Source: Ignavibacteria bacterium UBA2333 (GTDB lineage: Bacteria; Bacteroidota; Ignavibacteria; Kapaibacteriales; Kapaibacteriaceae). From it: DNA of 63,924 bases. Of this stretch, positions 38,247 through 46,938 are shown piece after piece (position 1 is the first letter of the stretch; every line of letters begins with the position of its first letter). Location of the stretch: the NCBI GenBank assembly GCA_002344895.1, contig DDUR01000089.1, positions 1 through 63,924 of the forward strand. The letters are read 5' to 3'. Made by a program: the position numbers and the translations under genes. Below the pieces are notes generated by a model, which was not told the origin of the DNA, did no database searches, and worked only from the letters and a program-made list of their open reading frames with translations.

Positions 38247-38441
38247 TGACTGTAACAACTCAGCACACACTTTCCCCATCCCGTCCATGAGAACGAGGAG
38301 GAAAGGGCCACTCACAGGACGTTCGTAGGTGAGAATCGGAGCGGCGAAACTCCATGACAATGGTAACTCGCGACCGTCCAGCGTGTACGCGCGGGCAGAT
38401 ATGATGGACCTGAACCCGGCATAGATACTCTCTTGGTTGAT
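38247..38441 (-). pseudogene. Remnant of a further propeller-gene copy (3' end only)
   Basis: About 195 bases matching the last 65 codons of the cassette 2 propeller gene on the minus strand. The reading frame is intact, but the stop has changed from TAA to TCA (38249-38247). Homology ends abruptly at about 38441, where unrelated A/T-rich DNA begins. It is the leftover of a third tandem copy and has no start or signal peptide. Confidence 0.8.
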
Positions 38442-38694
38442 TGTTTGTTTTCACCTAAACTTATTGGGAAGTAGCACATTTTTTAGTAGACCTTGAGGGT
38501 TGATTCTACTACCTTTTCTAACCGTGCAAACCCATACAAAGCTAGCACTTAGAATTCGCTAACGACTTTAGATTACCGATTTAGTACATCACTGGATATA
38601 CACGGCTTGAAGAACACATTTGCTTTTGTCATACGATTATTGTATGATCGTGACGTGTTGAGGTTGATCAATGTACTAAACGAGGAGAAAAATC
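38442..38694 (+). promoter_or_regulatory. A/T-rich upstream region of cassette 3
   Basis: About 250 bases without a gene. It contains an inverted repeat TCATAC-7 bases-GTATGA at 38629-38647. A possible -35/-10 pair is TTTGCT (38619) and TATGAT (38643) with an 18-base spacer. GAGGAG (38682-38687) is placed 7 bases before the ATG at 38695 as a good ribosome-binding site. The promoter reading is tentative; the ribosome-binding site is clear. Confidence 0.45.
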
Positions 38695-39423
38695 ATGATT
38701 GGAAACTTTGGGAGATTCTCTCTCTCTCTCCCTAGTTTCATTCGTACTGTTAACATTCAGTGCGACGGAAATGTATTCTCAGCCGAACGTGGGTTGGGAC
38801 GCCGGATGCGTCACTGAGACTCAGCCCGAAGGTTGCACGGCATGGAGCGATGAAGAAGAGCGCCCTATATGAATTTGTCACAACCTGACTGCAATGTAAC
38901 GGTAAAGTTTAAGACTAGACAGTGTACTACTGCAACGGGTGTTTGGACAGATATTGCAATCATCGGTTGGACCGTACATGGTGGATGTGGTGGGTTTGAT
39001 TCAAAGACCTATTTCCATCACAACTTTAGTGGTCTGAAAGAGTACGTTATCTTAGGCCTTTTATCGGACTTCCGTTTTACACAGGGTATTGAAGCATGTC
39101 CTGATTCACGTATACTGGCCAACGTATACTCGGCAGCGTGCGGAGTTTGGGTCTGTTGTGAGTATACTGTTGATCCGGCATCAGCAGTTTGTGAAACAGG
39201 TTGGAATGGACCCCCTCCTCACTATGGCACTGCTCCTACGAAGGTAAAGTCATGTAAGTGGCAATCTTGCGGAACAACCTGTTGTCGCAGAACGTATTCA
39301 GTTTGTCTAAAAAGTATTCCAAGCGGGAACAACATTCGCGACATTCAGCTGCTCGGTAAGGAGAAACTCGGTCCTTGCTCTGGAGAATCACAATACGCAA
39401 AACCATGCGAACACGGGTGCTAA
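38695..39423 (+). pseudogene. Cys-rich secreted protein, cassette 3, broken by two frameshifts
   Basis: A third member of the Cys-rich family, split over two frames. The ATG at 38695, with a good ribosome-binding site, reads MIGNFGRFSLSL into a (TC)7 tract at 38717-38730 and then stops at 38815. Shifting by one base at the tract continues a signal peptide (LVSFVLLTFSATEMYSQ) and GCTAW up to a stop at 38870. The original frame then resumes at 38869 with MNLSQPDCNV and runs to 39423. The total span is 243 codons, the same as the intact paralogs, and the C-x18-C spacing across the second junction matches them exactly. SCGTTCC aligns with the CGxGCC of the paralogs. It may be a pseudogene, an OFF phase variant, or contain sequence errors. 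Confidence 0.75.
38717..38730 (+). repeat. (TC)7 dinucleotide tract in a signal peptide
   Basis: Seven TC units sit about 22 bases inside the coding region of the cassette 3 Cys-rich gene. One extra unit, or two fewer, would put the signal peptide in frame with the next segment. This is the layout of slippage-controlled contingency genes. Confidence 0.8.
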
Positions 39424-39424
39424 T

Positions 39425-40750
39425 ATGCTAAGATGTTTTATTGTGCTTGTTGTAGTATCGTTCTCGATATGCAACACTCTACGCGCCCAATACGAGGTGT
39501 CAAAGTGGACACCCGTTCGCGAGATTTCCGACAGACACGATGCTGTTGCAGCCATGGCCGTCACGGCAGATGGAACCATGTATGTCTCGCTCTTCTCAAG
39601 AGAACTAGGTTCCAGGGACACGTTTGCTGTTTTTACGCGTTCGGTATCAGAGCCAGTCTGGAAACTGATACATGAAGTGAATACGCCCAAACGGTTCTGG
39701 GGTGTTTATCACAACTTCAGCGTTTATGGCAACACTGCGTTTCTTGCTGCTTCGGATGGCTTGACGGCGTTTCGCGACGGTAAAATTCTGTTTCAAGGTT
39801 ATCAATGCGTCCCCTACCAAGGTTTCCATTATGTGAATGGCGTTAGTGAGAATGAGGTCTACTATGGGTCGATCCTCAAGATTGCAGATGATTCCTCGTA
39901 CTATGTCGTTGCTCGACATGATGTTGATACGTGCGAAACTGTTTCATCTCAGCCAATTTCCTTTGCGAAAGGAGGTCCTGTTGGTGTTGGACGCAACTCA
40001 TTGGGTACCACATTGATCCATTATACGTCCGGCCGACCTGAGAATGATACAGTTTTCTATCGTTTGGATGGCACAGGTGTGGCATCTGACTTTCGTACCA
40101 TGGATCGTGGCTTCTACTCCGTATGCTTCACAGGATATGAGGATGGCTGGATCGTCGTTGGTGGGTGGACGAGAACTGGTAAAGGAAATGGAGCAATGAG
40201 ATTAAATGCTTCATTGCAGGTAGTTGACACAGTTTCGTTTCCGTATTACAAGCAGCCGAACACGACGATGTTCGTAAAGGCGGTTAACTATGAGAACTCA
40301 ATTCTATTCTTAACGACACCTGCCGTTATTGTTCTTGATAAGGCTACATTCAAAAATACGCGTATTATGATCGACGACTGGGAGCGACAAGCTGAAGAAC
40401 AGGAGTATGGATTCTTTGTTGTTGATGCAGCAACGCACAAGAACAAGCTTTATGTTGCTACCTATAGAGGAATTCGTGAGCTTGTCGACGTTACATCAAG
40501 CACTACGGATGAGCGTCTAGATTTGCCCGTATCCGAAGCAATTGTTACAACACGTGCCAATGAGAGCGTTATGCTCCGAGGATGTCTTGAGTCTGATCTT
40601 GTTGTTTGTGACGTACTTGGCAAGACGCACAATCTACGCGCCGAAATGACGGAACACGGAGCACTTGTTTCCGTCGAGGATTTATCTCCGGGTCTCAATT
40701 TTGTGATCACGGCGCAGGGTAGTCGATACGTCATCCACTACCAACCGTGA
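39425..40750 (+). CDS. Secreted protein with type IX-like C-terminal domain, cassette 3
   Basis: A 441-residue secreted protein. A signal peptide (CFIVLVVVSFSICNTLRAQ) is followed by a repetitive body rich in short beta-strand patterns (DGTMYVSL, NTAFLAASDGLTAF, GYEDGWIVVGGW), suggesting a propeller. The last 75 residues, with LVVCDVLGKTHNL and LSPGLNFVI, have the form of a type IX sorting domain. It is not close in sequence to the cassette 1 and 2 propeller proteins but occupies the same second position, one base after the stop of the Cys-rich gene. Function is unknown. Confidence 0.78.
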   Translation: MLRCFIVLVVVSFSICNTLRAQYEVSKWTPVREISDRHDAVAAMAVTADGTMYVSLFSRELGSRDTFAVFTRSVSEPVWKLIHEVNTPKRFWGVYHNFSVYGNTAFLAASDGLTAFRDGKILFQGYQCVPYQGFHYVNGVSENEVYYGSILKIADDSSYYVVARHDVDTCETVSSQPISFAKGGPVGVGRNSLGTTLIHYTSGRPENDTVFYRLDGTGVASDFRTMDRGFYSVCFTGYEDGWIVVGGWTRTGKGNGAMRLNASLQVVDTVSFPYYKQPNTTMFVKAVNYENSILFLTTPAVIVLDKATFKNTRIMIDDWERQAEEQEYGFFVVDAATHKNKLYVATYRGIRELVDVTSSTTDERLDLPVSEAIVTTRANESVMLRGCLESDLVVCDVLGKTHNLRAEMTEHGALVSVEDLSPGLNFVITAQGSRYVIHYQP

Positions 40751-40834
40751 TGAGATCGATGATTCATGAGCATGATTTTTCTGTGCGCTCGTTTTAGCTG
40801 CGCGTAGCATTTCACCCACTATCACCAGCATCTC

Positions 40835-40865
40835 CATCCGGACCACACAAAGTGTGATCCGGATG
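40835..40865. repeat. Hairpin copy bounding the cassette region
   Basis: CATCCGGACCACA pairs with TGTGATCCGGATG (13 bp with one G-U) around CAAAG. The preceding CACCAGCATCTC is shared with the copy before 34875. It lies between convergent genes and may terminate transcription from both sides. It belongs to the same hairpin family as 31527-31553. Confidence 0.6.
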
Positions 40866-40889
40866 AGATACTCTTTTTACGCGTGTTTC

Positions 40890-41273
40890 TTAGAACGGAA
40901 CGTCGTCGAAATCGGCGTTAGATGCTGTGGCAGCAGCTGGTGGGATCTGCGAATAATCAGCGCCTGCTGTTGCACTGCCACCAGCTTGAGCTGATTCAAG
41001 ACGCCATGCTTCGAGGTTTGTGAAGTACATCGTCTGGCCTTCCTTGTTCTGGAAGGGACGTCCACGCAGGTTAAAGTGTACACGTACGTCCTGGCCTACC
41101 TTGTACTGGTCCAGTAATGCACAGCGGTCCTGTGTTAACTGGAACTTGATGTGCTGAGAATATGCTCCGTCTTGAATCTCCAATACAAACTCGCGTTTGC
41201 GGAAGGTGTCCTTGACTTGTTGTGTTTCGAAGACAACGGTAAGTTTTCCTACGACTTCGAAGTTGTTTCCCAT
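40890..41273 (-). CDS. DUF3127 protein with SSB-like acidic tail
   Basis: A 127-residue protein of the DUF3127 family, common in Bacteroidota. The N-terminal 85 residues look like a small beta-barrel (OB-like), with GKLTVVFETQQVKDTFRKRE and FHFNLRGR-like VHFNLRGRPF. The middle is Ala/Gly-rich and low-complexity, and the C-terminus is DFDDVPF, closely resembling the DDDIPF tail by which SSB recruits partner proteins. A single-strand nucleic-acid binding role is therefore plausible but not proven. It lies 22 bases after alaS on the same strand and may be cotranscribed. Confidence 0.85.
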   Translation of the reverse strand: MGNNFEVVGKLTVVFETQQVKDTFRKREFVLEIQDGAYSQHIKFQLTQDRCALLDQYKVGQDVRVHFNLRGRPFQNKEGQTMYFTNLEAWRLESAQAGGSATAGADYSQIPPAAATASNADFDDVPF

Positions 41274-41295
41274 GATCCGACCTTTCTCGAAATGT

Positions 41296-43833
41296 TTAGG
41301 TTGTCAGTGTTGAGATAATGTCCGGTGTGCGTTCGAGTACCGACGGAAGTTTTGCCACGTCACGGCCACCTGCAGTAGCAAGGTGGGCCTTGCCCCCTCC
41401 GCCCCCTCCAAGTTCTTTTGCCAGAATTCCAACGATGGCTCCGGCCTTGTAGGTTGACGTGAGGTCGTCGGTGACAACACAGACAAGCTGGACCTTCCCG
41501 TCGATAATGGTGCCAAGGACACCAATTCCGTTTGTTCCAAGCGCACTTCGTAAGGCATCACCAAGGTCCTTGAGTCCGTCCGCATCAACTCCTTCTACTG
41601 TCGATGTGGCAATTCGAAGGGAGTTTGTGACACGAGCCGATGCAACAATTTGCGGAATCCGGCTCTTTACGTCAGATGTTTTTGCGTCCGATAGCTGTTT
41701 TTCCAAGGCCTTAAGCTTGTCGCGTAGAACATCACGTTCAGTGTCACCGTCGTGTATCTTCTGCAGCAGGTCCTGAACATAGGTAACCATACCTCTGCCG
41801 GCAAGTGCTTCAATACGGCGTACACCACTGGCAATACTCGACTCGCCGATGATGCGGAAGAGTCCAATCTCCGACGTGTTACGAACGTGTGTTCCGCCGC
41901 AGAACTCTACGCTGAAGTTTTCGTCAATCGTTACCACACGCACACGGTCACCATACTTGTCACCAAAAAACATCTTGGCGTTCGGAATGGATCGTGCCTT
42001 TGTGATGTCCATTTCTTCGATGTGTACATCGATGGACTCAAAGATCTTCTCATTCACAAGATCTTCGATGGCCTTCATTTCATCATCACGTATTTTCTCA
42101 AAATGCGTGAAGTCAAATCTCAGTCTGTCCGGTGCAACAAGTGATCCGGATTGTTGTACGTGTGTGCCAAGCACACGACGTAACGCCTCGTGCAGAATGT
42201 GTGTCGCTGAGTGTTCTTTCTGAATCTCACGTCGACGCGGGGCATCTACACGTGCTGTTAGCTCTGTTCCAACCGTAAGGCCGGAGGATGACGGGACGAT
42301 GTGAACGATGGCATCTCCAACCTTACGGACGTCAACCACGTCATATCGTAGTCCATCCAGCTCAAGCCAGCCCGTATCACCAACTTGTCCACCCATCTCA
42401 ACGTAGAACGGCGACGCGTCAAGTACAACGGTGTCGTCACCAACATGGACAACGGACGCCTGTGTTGTCAGTTCGTCGTATCCCGTAAACGTTGTTGTCA
42501 CATCAAGTGACTCCGTTTCAACGTCCTGTACATGTGATTTCCGTGCAGCACGGGAACGTTCACGTTGTTCTTCCAGCAGACGTTCATACTCTGCTATGTC
42601 AACGGTCAGTCCCCGCTCACGAGCAAGCAACTCTGTGAGGTCAAGGGGGAAACCAAATGTGTCATACAATTCAAACGCATCTGCACCAGACACAGCTGAT
42701 GTGCCTGCTGACTGCGTGAGGTTATCAAATTTTGTAAGGCCTCGTTCCAGCGTTACAAGGAACGACTCTTCTTCAGCGCGGATGATTCGTTCGATGATGG
42801 AGCGCTGTGCGATGATCTCCGGGAAAACGTCTCCCATCGTGTCGCAGAGGACGGTAACGTGTTTCCAAAGGACGGGTTCACGGAAACCAAGATTCCGTGC
42901 ATATCGGGCAGCACGACGTAGAATACGACGTAGGACATATCCCCTACCCTCGTTACCAGGAATAGCTCCATCGGCAATGGCAAAGGATAATGTGCGGATG
43001 TGGTCGGCAATCACACGCATGGCAATACCATCAGCATTGTCAAGTTCCGTGCGATAACTCCTACCACTCAGCTCTTCCGTCAGGCGAATAATTGGCTGGA
43101 AGACATCCGTATCGTAGTTGGAGTCCTTGCCTTGTAACACAGCCGTGATACGCTCAAATCCCATTCCCGTATCAACATGTCGTGCCGGCAGGTCTTCCAG
43201 TGATCCATCAAGTTTTCGGTTGTACTGAATAAAGACGTTGTTCCAGACCTCTATGACTTCCGGAACACCGGCGTTTACAAGCGGACCACCAGTCTTATCC
43301 GGTGTTCGGTCAAAATGGATCTCGGTACACGGACCACATGGACCTGTTTCACCCATTTCCCAGAAGTTGTCTTTTTCATCAAATCGATGAATACGTGATT
43401 CTGGCAAATAGTTTTTCCAGATCTCAAATGACTCATCATCGGTTCTATACACCGTTGCATGCAGTCGTTCAGGATCAAGGCCATACACAGATGTCAGCAG
43501 TTCCCATGACCACTGAATGGCTTCTGTTTTAAAGTAGTCGCCAAAGCTCCAGTTCCCCAGCATCTCAAAAAATGTGTGGTGATATGTGTCATAGCCCACA
43601 TCTTCGAGATCGTTGTGTTTGCCTGAGGCACGAATACACTTCTGCGTATCCGCAGCGCGGGTGTAGTCACGTTTTCCCGTTCCAAGGAAGACGTCCTTAA
43701 ACTGATTCATACCAGCATTGGTGAATAGCAGCGTAGGATCACCGTGCGGAATGACGGGGGCCGACGGAACAATGCGATGTCCGCGTTCGGCAAAGAAGTC
43801 AAGAAAGGCCTGGCGAATTTGTCGTGATGTCAT
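41296..43833 (-). CDS. alaS: Alanine-tRNA ligase
   Basis: An 845-residue class II synthetase that charges tRNA-Ala and edits mischarged serine or glycine. It begins at the ATG at 43833 with RQAFLDFFAERGH. The class II core has FTNAGMNQFKDVFLG and the G-rich motif 3 region RRILRRAARYARNLG. The editing domain has HSATHILHEALR, and the metal-binding part has EFCGGTHVRNTSEIG. The C-terminal Gly-rich segment LGGGGGGKAHLATAGG is standard. An open frame upstream of 43833 overlaps the divergent gene and does not look coding. TAACTTG at 43847-43841 is a possible promoter box. Confidence 0.95.
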   Translation of the reverse strand: MTSRQIRQAFLDFFAERGHRIVPSAPVIPHGDPTLLFTNAGMNQFKDVFLGTGKRDYTRAADTQKCIRASGKHNDLEDVGYDTYHHTFFEMLGNWSFGDYFKTEAIQWSWELLTSVYGLDPERLHATVYRTDDESFEIWKNYLPESRIHRFDEKDNFWEMGETGPCGPCTEIHFDRTPDKTGGPLVNAGVPEVIEVWNNVFIQYNRKLDGSLEDLPARHVDTGMGFERITAVLQGKDSNYDTDVFQPIIRLTEELSGRSYRTELDNADGIAMRVIADHIRTLSFAIADGAIPGNEGRGYVLRRILRRAARYARNLGFREPVLWKHVTVLCDTMGDVFPEIIAQRSIIERIIRAEEESFLVTLERGLTKFDNLTQSAGTSAVSGADAFELYDTFGFPLDLTELLARERGLTVDIAEYERLLEEQRERSRAARKSHVQDVETESLDVTTTFTGYDELTTQASVVHVGDDTVVLDASPFYVEMGGQVGDTGWLELDGLRYDVVDVRKVGDAIVHIVPSSSGLTVGTELTARVDAPRRREIQKEHSATHILHEALRRVLGTHVQQSGSLVAPDRLRFDFTHFEKIRDDEMKAIEDLVNEKIFESIDVHIEEMDITKARSIPNAKMFFGDKYGDRVRVVTIDENFSVEFCGGTHVRNTSEIGLFRIIGESSIASGVRRIEALAGRGMVTYVQDLLQKIHDGDTERDVLRDKLKALEKQLSDAKTSDVKSRIPQIVASARVTNSLRIATSTVEGVDADGLKDLGDALRSALGTNGIGVLGTIIDGKVQLVCVVTDDLTSTYKAGAIVGILAKELGGGGGGKAHLATAGGRDVAKLPSVLERTPDIISTLTT

Positions 43834-43873
43834 AGACCTGCAAGTTACCACGCCATGCCGTACTTTTCCGGCT

Positions 43874-45049
43874 ATGACGCTCCCGGAATCACTCATTGAG
43901 GAAGTAACATCAGCCGATGTTTTTGTGGTAACCTTCAGTAAGGGGGCAAAAGGGGCCCCGTGGACGGAGGATGATGCCGCAGTGTTTGGCCCCGCTGTAC
44001 GTCCACTCCGTATCGTCCTCCACCCCGACCGTACCGAGGCCTTCACCGATCGGCAGTCCTTTACCAAGCCCGTCGAGGATCTTCGGACAACGTTAGAACG
44101 GCTCACACTGCTTGGATTCCGGCAGGCCCACGTGAGACTTCAGACAAAGGATGTACAGGTACTGAGTTCACAGCACCGTACGACGGTACGAACGCTACCG
44201 CCGTCAACCGTTTTTTGGGAAACGAGCCACGATCACAAAAAGCGACATCTGATCAGTGTTGAGGCGGACCGGAAGTTGCTCGACGTTCTGGGGATGACAA
44301 CGTCGGATGGTCTGCTGCGGACGTCAATGTCCGACAAGTTTCGACAGATTAACCACCTCGTCAAGATGCTGGTCGCCGACGTCGACGATCTCGGTGAAAC
44401 GCTCCATGTCGTTGATCTTGGTTGTGGAAAGGCCTATCTCTCGCTGGCCTTGGCCTGGGTCCTCACTCGAAGGGGTCGTTCTGTGTCTCTTCTCGGTGTT
44501 GATGTGAATCCACATGTTGTAGCAGAGGCGCAGCGTATGGCGTGGGAACTGGGGTTACCTGACGCTCGATTTGTTGTGTCAACCATTAAAGATTCTGATC
44601 TGGGTCGTCCCGATCTTGTTCTTGCCCTCCATGCCTGCGATACAGCGTCAGACGATGCCCTCGTGGCTGCAGTTCGCAGTCAAGCACAACGACTCGTTGT
44701 GGCACCGTGTTGTCACCATGCCGTTCAACGTCAACTGTCGGCCTCACAGGTGAGTCCTGAACTTCGGCCTCTTCTCTCCGATGGTATCACGAGGGAGCGT
44801 CTTGGTGATATCATAACCGACACGATCCGTCGCGACGTTGTACGTGCCTTTGGATATGATGCCCATCTCGAGGAGTTTATCGCCCTGGAACACACGGCAA
44901 AAAACATTGTGTTGCGCGCCAGGTTAACGTCGTTTGTTACCAATCCTGCGATTCCCGAAACTGTTGTCCAGTCGATGAAACTTTGGCACGTACGTCCCGT
45001 TGTCGTCGACGCACTTCTCGGCACGACGTCCGCTCCGGCAGTCTCCTGA
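43874..45049 (+). CDS. SAM-dependent methyltransferase (Methyltransf_32 type)
   Basis: A 391-residue protein. The C-terminal half is a Rossmann methyltransferase with SAM motif VVDLGCGKAYLSLAL near residue 180, VDVNPHVVAEA and the hallmark VVAPCCHHAVQRQL near residue 280, which marks the Methyltransf_32 (METTL25/GSTCD-like) group. The N-terminal half is less conserved. The substrate is unknown; RNA or protein is possible. The ATG at 43874 was chosen, 5 bases after TACTTTTC, a near match to the TAnnTTTG box. A GGGGC-type motif at 43942-43959 encodes SKGAKGAP. Divergent from alaS. Confidence 0.82.
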   Translation: MTLPESLIEEVTSADVFVVTFSKGAKGAPWTEDDAAVFGPAVRPLRIVLHPDRTEAFTDRQSFTKPVEDLRTTLERLTLLGFRQAHVRLQTKDVQVLSSQHRTTVRTLPPSTVFWETSHDHKKRHLISVEADRKLLDVLGMTTSDGLLRTSMSDKFRQINHLVKMLVADVDDLGETLHVVDLGCGKAYLSLALAWVLTRRGRSVSLLGVDVNPHVVAEAQRMAWELGLPDARFVVSTIKDSDLGRPDLVLALHACDTASDDALVAAVRSQAQRLVVAPCCHHAVQRQLSASQVSPELRPLLSDGITRERLGDIITDTIRRDVVRAFGYDAHLEEFIALEHTAKNIVLRARLTSFVTNPAIPETVVQSMKLWHVRPVVVDALLGTTSAPAVS

Positions 45050-45056
45050 CCACACG

Positions 45057-45064
45057 TATCTTTG
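45057..45064 (+). promoter_or_regulatory. Bacteroidota-type -7 promoter box (M61 peptidase)
   Basis: TATCTTTG matches TAnnTTTG exactly and ends 4 bases before the ATG at 45069, again predicting a leaderless transcript. Confidence 0.5.
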
Positions 45065-45068
45065 TCCG

Positions 45069-46913
45069 ATGCACCATTTCCTTGGCCGTTTGGCCCCCTT
45101 TGCCCCCTACCTCGTCTCGTTTCTAACCCTTGGTGTTGTTGGGTTATCTGCACAGCAGGCACCACGATATGAGGCCATCATTGATGTCCGCCAGGTAACG
45201 CAGGACCGACTTCCGGTGACAGTCTTTGTCCCGAAGATCGATCGTGACGAGGTCACGTGGATATTTCCGGCAACCATTCCTGGTACATATGAGAGCCAGC
45301 GTTGGTGGAGGTTTGTGAGCGACTTCCGGGCCATTGGCAAGGATGGAAAACTCCTTAACGTACGTCGTAGTACCGATTCACAGTTTGTGATTTCCGGCGC
45401 TCGGAATCTTCAGGCCGTGACGTATCTCGTGGACGACTCCTTCGATGAGCGAGATCCAGATCGTGATCTTTTCCCTCCGGGTGGCACATCATTCGAAGCA
45501 GATAGTGTCTTTGTCTTTAACCACGCCGGTATCATCGGCTATATCGAAGGCATACAAAAGGCAGACTTTCAGGTGAAGGTCACACGGCCAAAAGAACTCT
45601 ACGGAGCAAGTGCTCTTGGTATTGCTCGCATGAACGACACGGTAGATGTCTATCATGTACAATCGTATGACCAACTTATTGACAATCCTGTCATGTGGTC
45701 ACGGCCCGATACGGCAAGTTTTTCCGTTGCAGGTGCAACGGTAACCGTCGCCCTTATTCATCCGGGGAAGGATAGTTGGGCAAAGGCCTATGCGAAGGAC
45801 CTTGAGCGTACCACAAAGGCAATTGGCAGGTTCCTGCCAAGGATGCCTGTTGGCCGATACGCATTCCTGCTCTATCTCTGGGGTGGTGACACCACAACGA
45901 TACACCCACGTCGGCAACTCTACGGTGCTCTGGAGCATTCGTACTGTTCCTTCTACGTGATGCCGGCCACACCAACACCTCGCGGACTCAGCGACATTGC
46001 ATCACACGAGTTTTTGCATATCCTCATGCCACTCAATCTTCACAGCGAAGAAATTGAGTCGTTTGACTTCCGCTCACCGAAAATGTCGAAACACCTCTGG
46101 TTATACGAAGGTGTTACCGAATACTTCGCCCATCTTGCCCTCCTACGTGATTCCGCAATCTCCGAAGAAGACTTCTTTCGAGAGTTCCAGGGAAAAATTC
46201 ACGGATCTGCCTCGATACCAGAAAAGTTTTCCTTAACAACGTTCTCGAAGAATGTTCTGACGCCGGAAAACCAGGAACTCTACGGCAACATTTACACGTA
46301 CGGTGCACTCAATGCACTCTTCCTTGATGTAGTGCTCCGAGAGTCGTCTAAGGGGCAAACGGGGCTTCTTGAGTTGATCTACGACCTAATGCTGTCGTAT
46401 GGGCCATCGAAGCCGTTTAAGGATGATGAACTCTTTGACGAAATCGAGAAGCGCACAAACTCAGCTGTTCGAGCGTATCTCGACACACATGTTGAAGGAG
46501 ACCGTCGACTTCCAATGGCCGACATGTTTGCGAAGATTGGTATGTCGTTCCGACAGATTGATACCATCAAGGCCTGGACGTACGGTTTTACGGCCAAGTT
46601 TGGAGCTCAGGGTATGGAACTCTTCCCTGAAGGACACAATGGATTCGACATCGTGGAAGGTGATAAACTTCGCAAGATTGATGGTGTCAGCATCATGATT
46701 GCAAAGGAAGATGCGTGGCGCAAACTCATGGATCCTAAGAAGGCTGAAAGCATTACCATCACTGTCGATAGACAAGGTCAGGAAGTAGAGCTGAAGACAA
46801 CGGCAAGGTACACGGACAAACAGGTGCGTAATTCACTTCGTCCTGATCCGCAGGCCTCGGCAGAAGCTATGGCACTTCGTCATGCTGTTCTGCGTGGTAC
46901 ACGATCACATTAA
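45069..46913 (+). CDS. Secreted M61-family metallopeptidase
   Basis: A 614-residue exported peptidase of the glycyl-aminopeptidase (M61) family. A signal peptide ends near LSAQQ. The zinc site is HEFLH at residues 313-317, with the downstream Glu in LYEGVTEYFAHL. The N-terminal beta-domain includes FPATIPGTYE, and a C-terminal PDZ-like domain begins near residue 515 (FGAQGMELFPEGHNGFDIVEGDKLRKIDG). It probably cleaves peptides in the periplasm or at the surface. Two GGGGC-type motifs lie in it, at 45093-45107 in the signal peptide and 46352-46365 in a loop. Confidence 0.88.
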   Translation: MHHFLGRLAPFAPYLVSFLTLGVVGLSAQQAPRYEAIIDVRQVTQDRLPVTVFVPKIDRDEVTWIFPATIPGTYESQRWWRFVSDFRAIGKDGKLLNVRRSTDSQFVISGARNLQAVTYLVDDSFDERDPDRDLFPPGGTSFEADSVFVFNHAGIIGYIEGIQKADFQVKVTRPKELYGASALGIARMNDTVDVYHVQSYDQLIDNPVMWSRPDTASFSVAGATVTVALIHPGKDSWAKAYAKDLERTTKAIGRFLPRMPVGRYAFLLYLWGGDTTTIHPRRQLYGALEHSYCSFYVMPATPTPRGLSDIASHEFLHILMPLNLHSEEIESFDFRSPKMSKHLWLYEGVTEYFAHLALLRDSAISEEDFFREFQGKIHGSASIPEKFSLTTFSKNVLTPENQELYGNIYTYGALNALFLDVVLRESSKGQTGLLELIYDLMLSYGPSKPFKDDELFDEIEKRTNSAVRAYLDTHVEGDRRLPMADMFAKIGMSFRQIDTIKAWTYGFTAKFGAQGMELFPEGHNGFDIVEGDKLRKIDGVSIMIAKEDAWRKLMDPKKAESITITVDRQGQEVELKTTARYTDKQVRNSLRPDPQASAEAMALRHAVLRGTRSH

Positions 46914-46938
46914 CGTATATGTCAAACGTAGGACTGTG

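Noticed and set aside
38260..38454. A 64-codon open frame on the minus strand in the remnant region
   Set aside because: It is in a different frame from the homologous propeller tail; the homologous frame lacks a start, so this is a by-product.
31400..40870. An insertion sequence or integrase explaining the cassette duplications
   Set aside because: No transposase, integrase or recombinase gene and no terminal inverted repeats with target duplications are visible; homologous recombination between repeats is enough.
41392..41406. GCCCCCTCCGCCCCC as another copy of the dispersed GGGGC motif
   Set aside because: It encodes the conserved Gly-run of AlaRS (GGGGGG) and lacks the AAA spacer, so protein sequence explains it.
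43834..44106. N-terminal extension of alaS by 91 codons
   Set aside because: It has no similarity to AlaRS, runs through the promoter region and into the divergent methyltransferase gene, and the ATG at 43833 gives the standard N-terminus.
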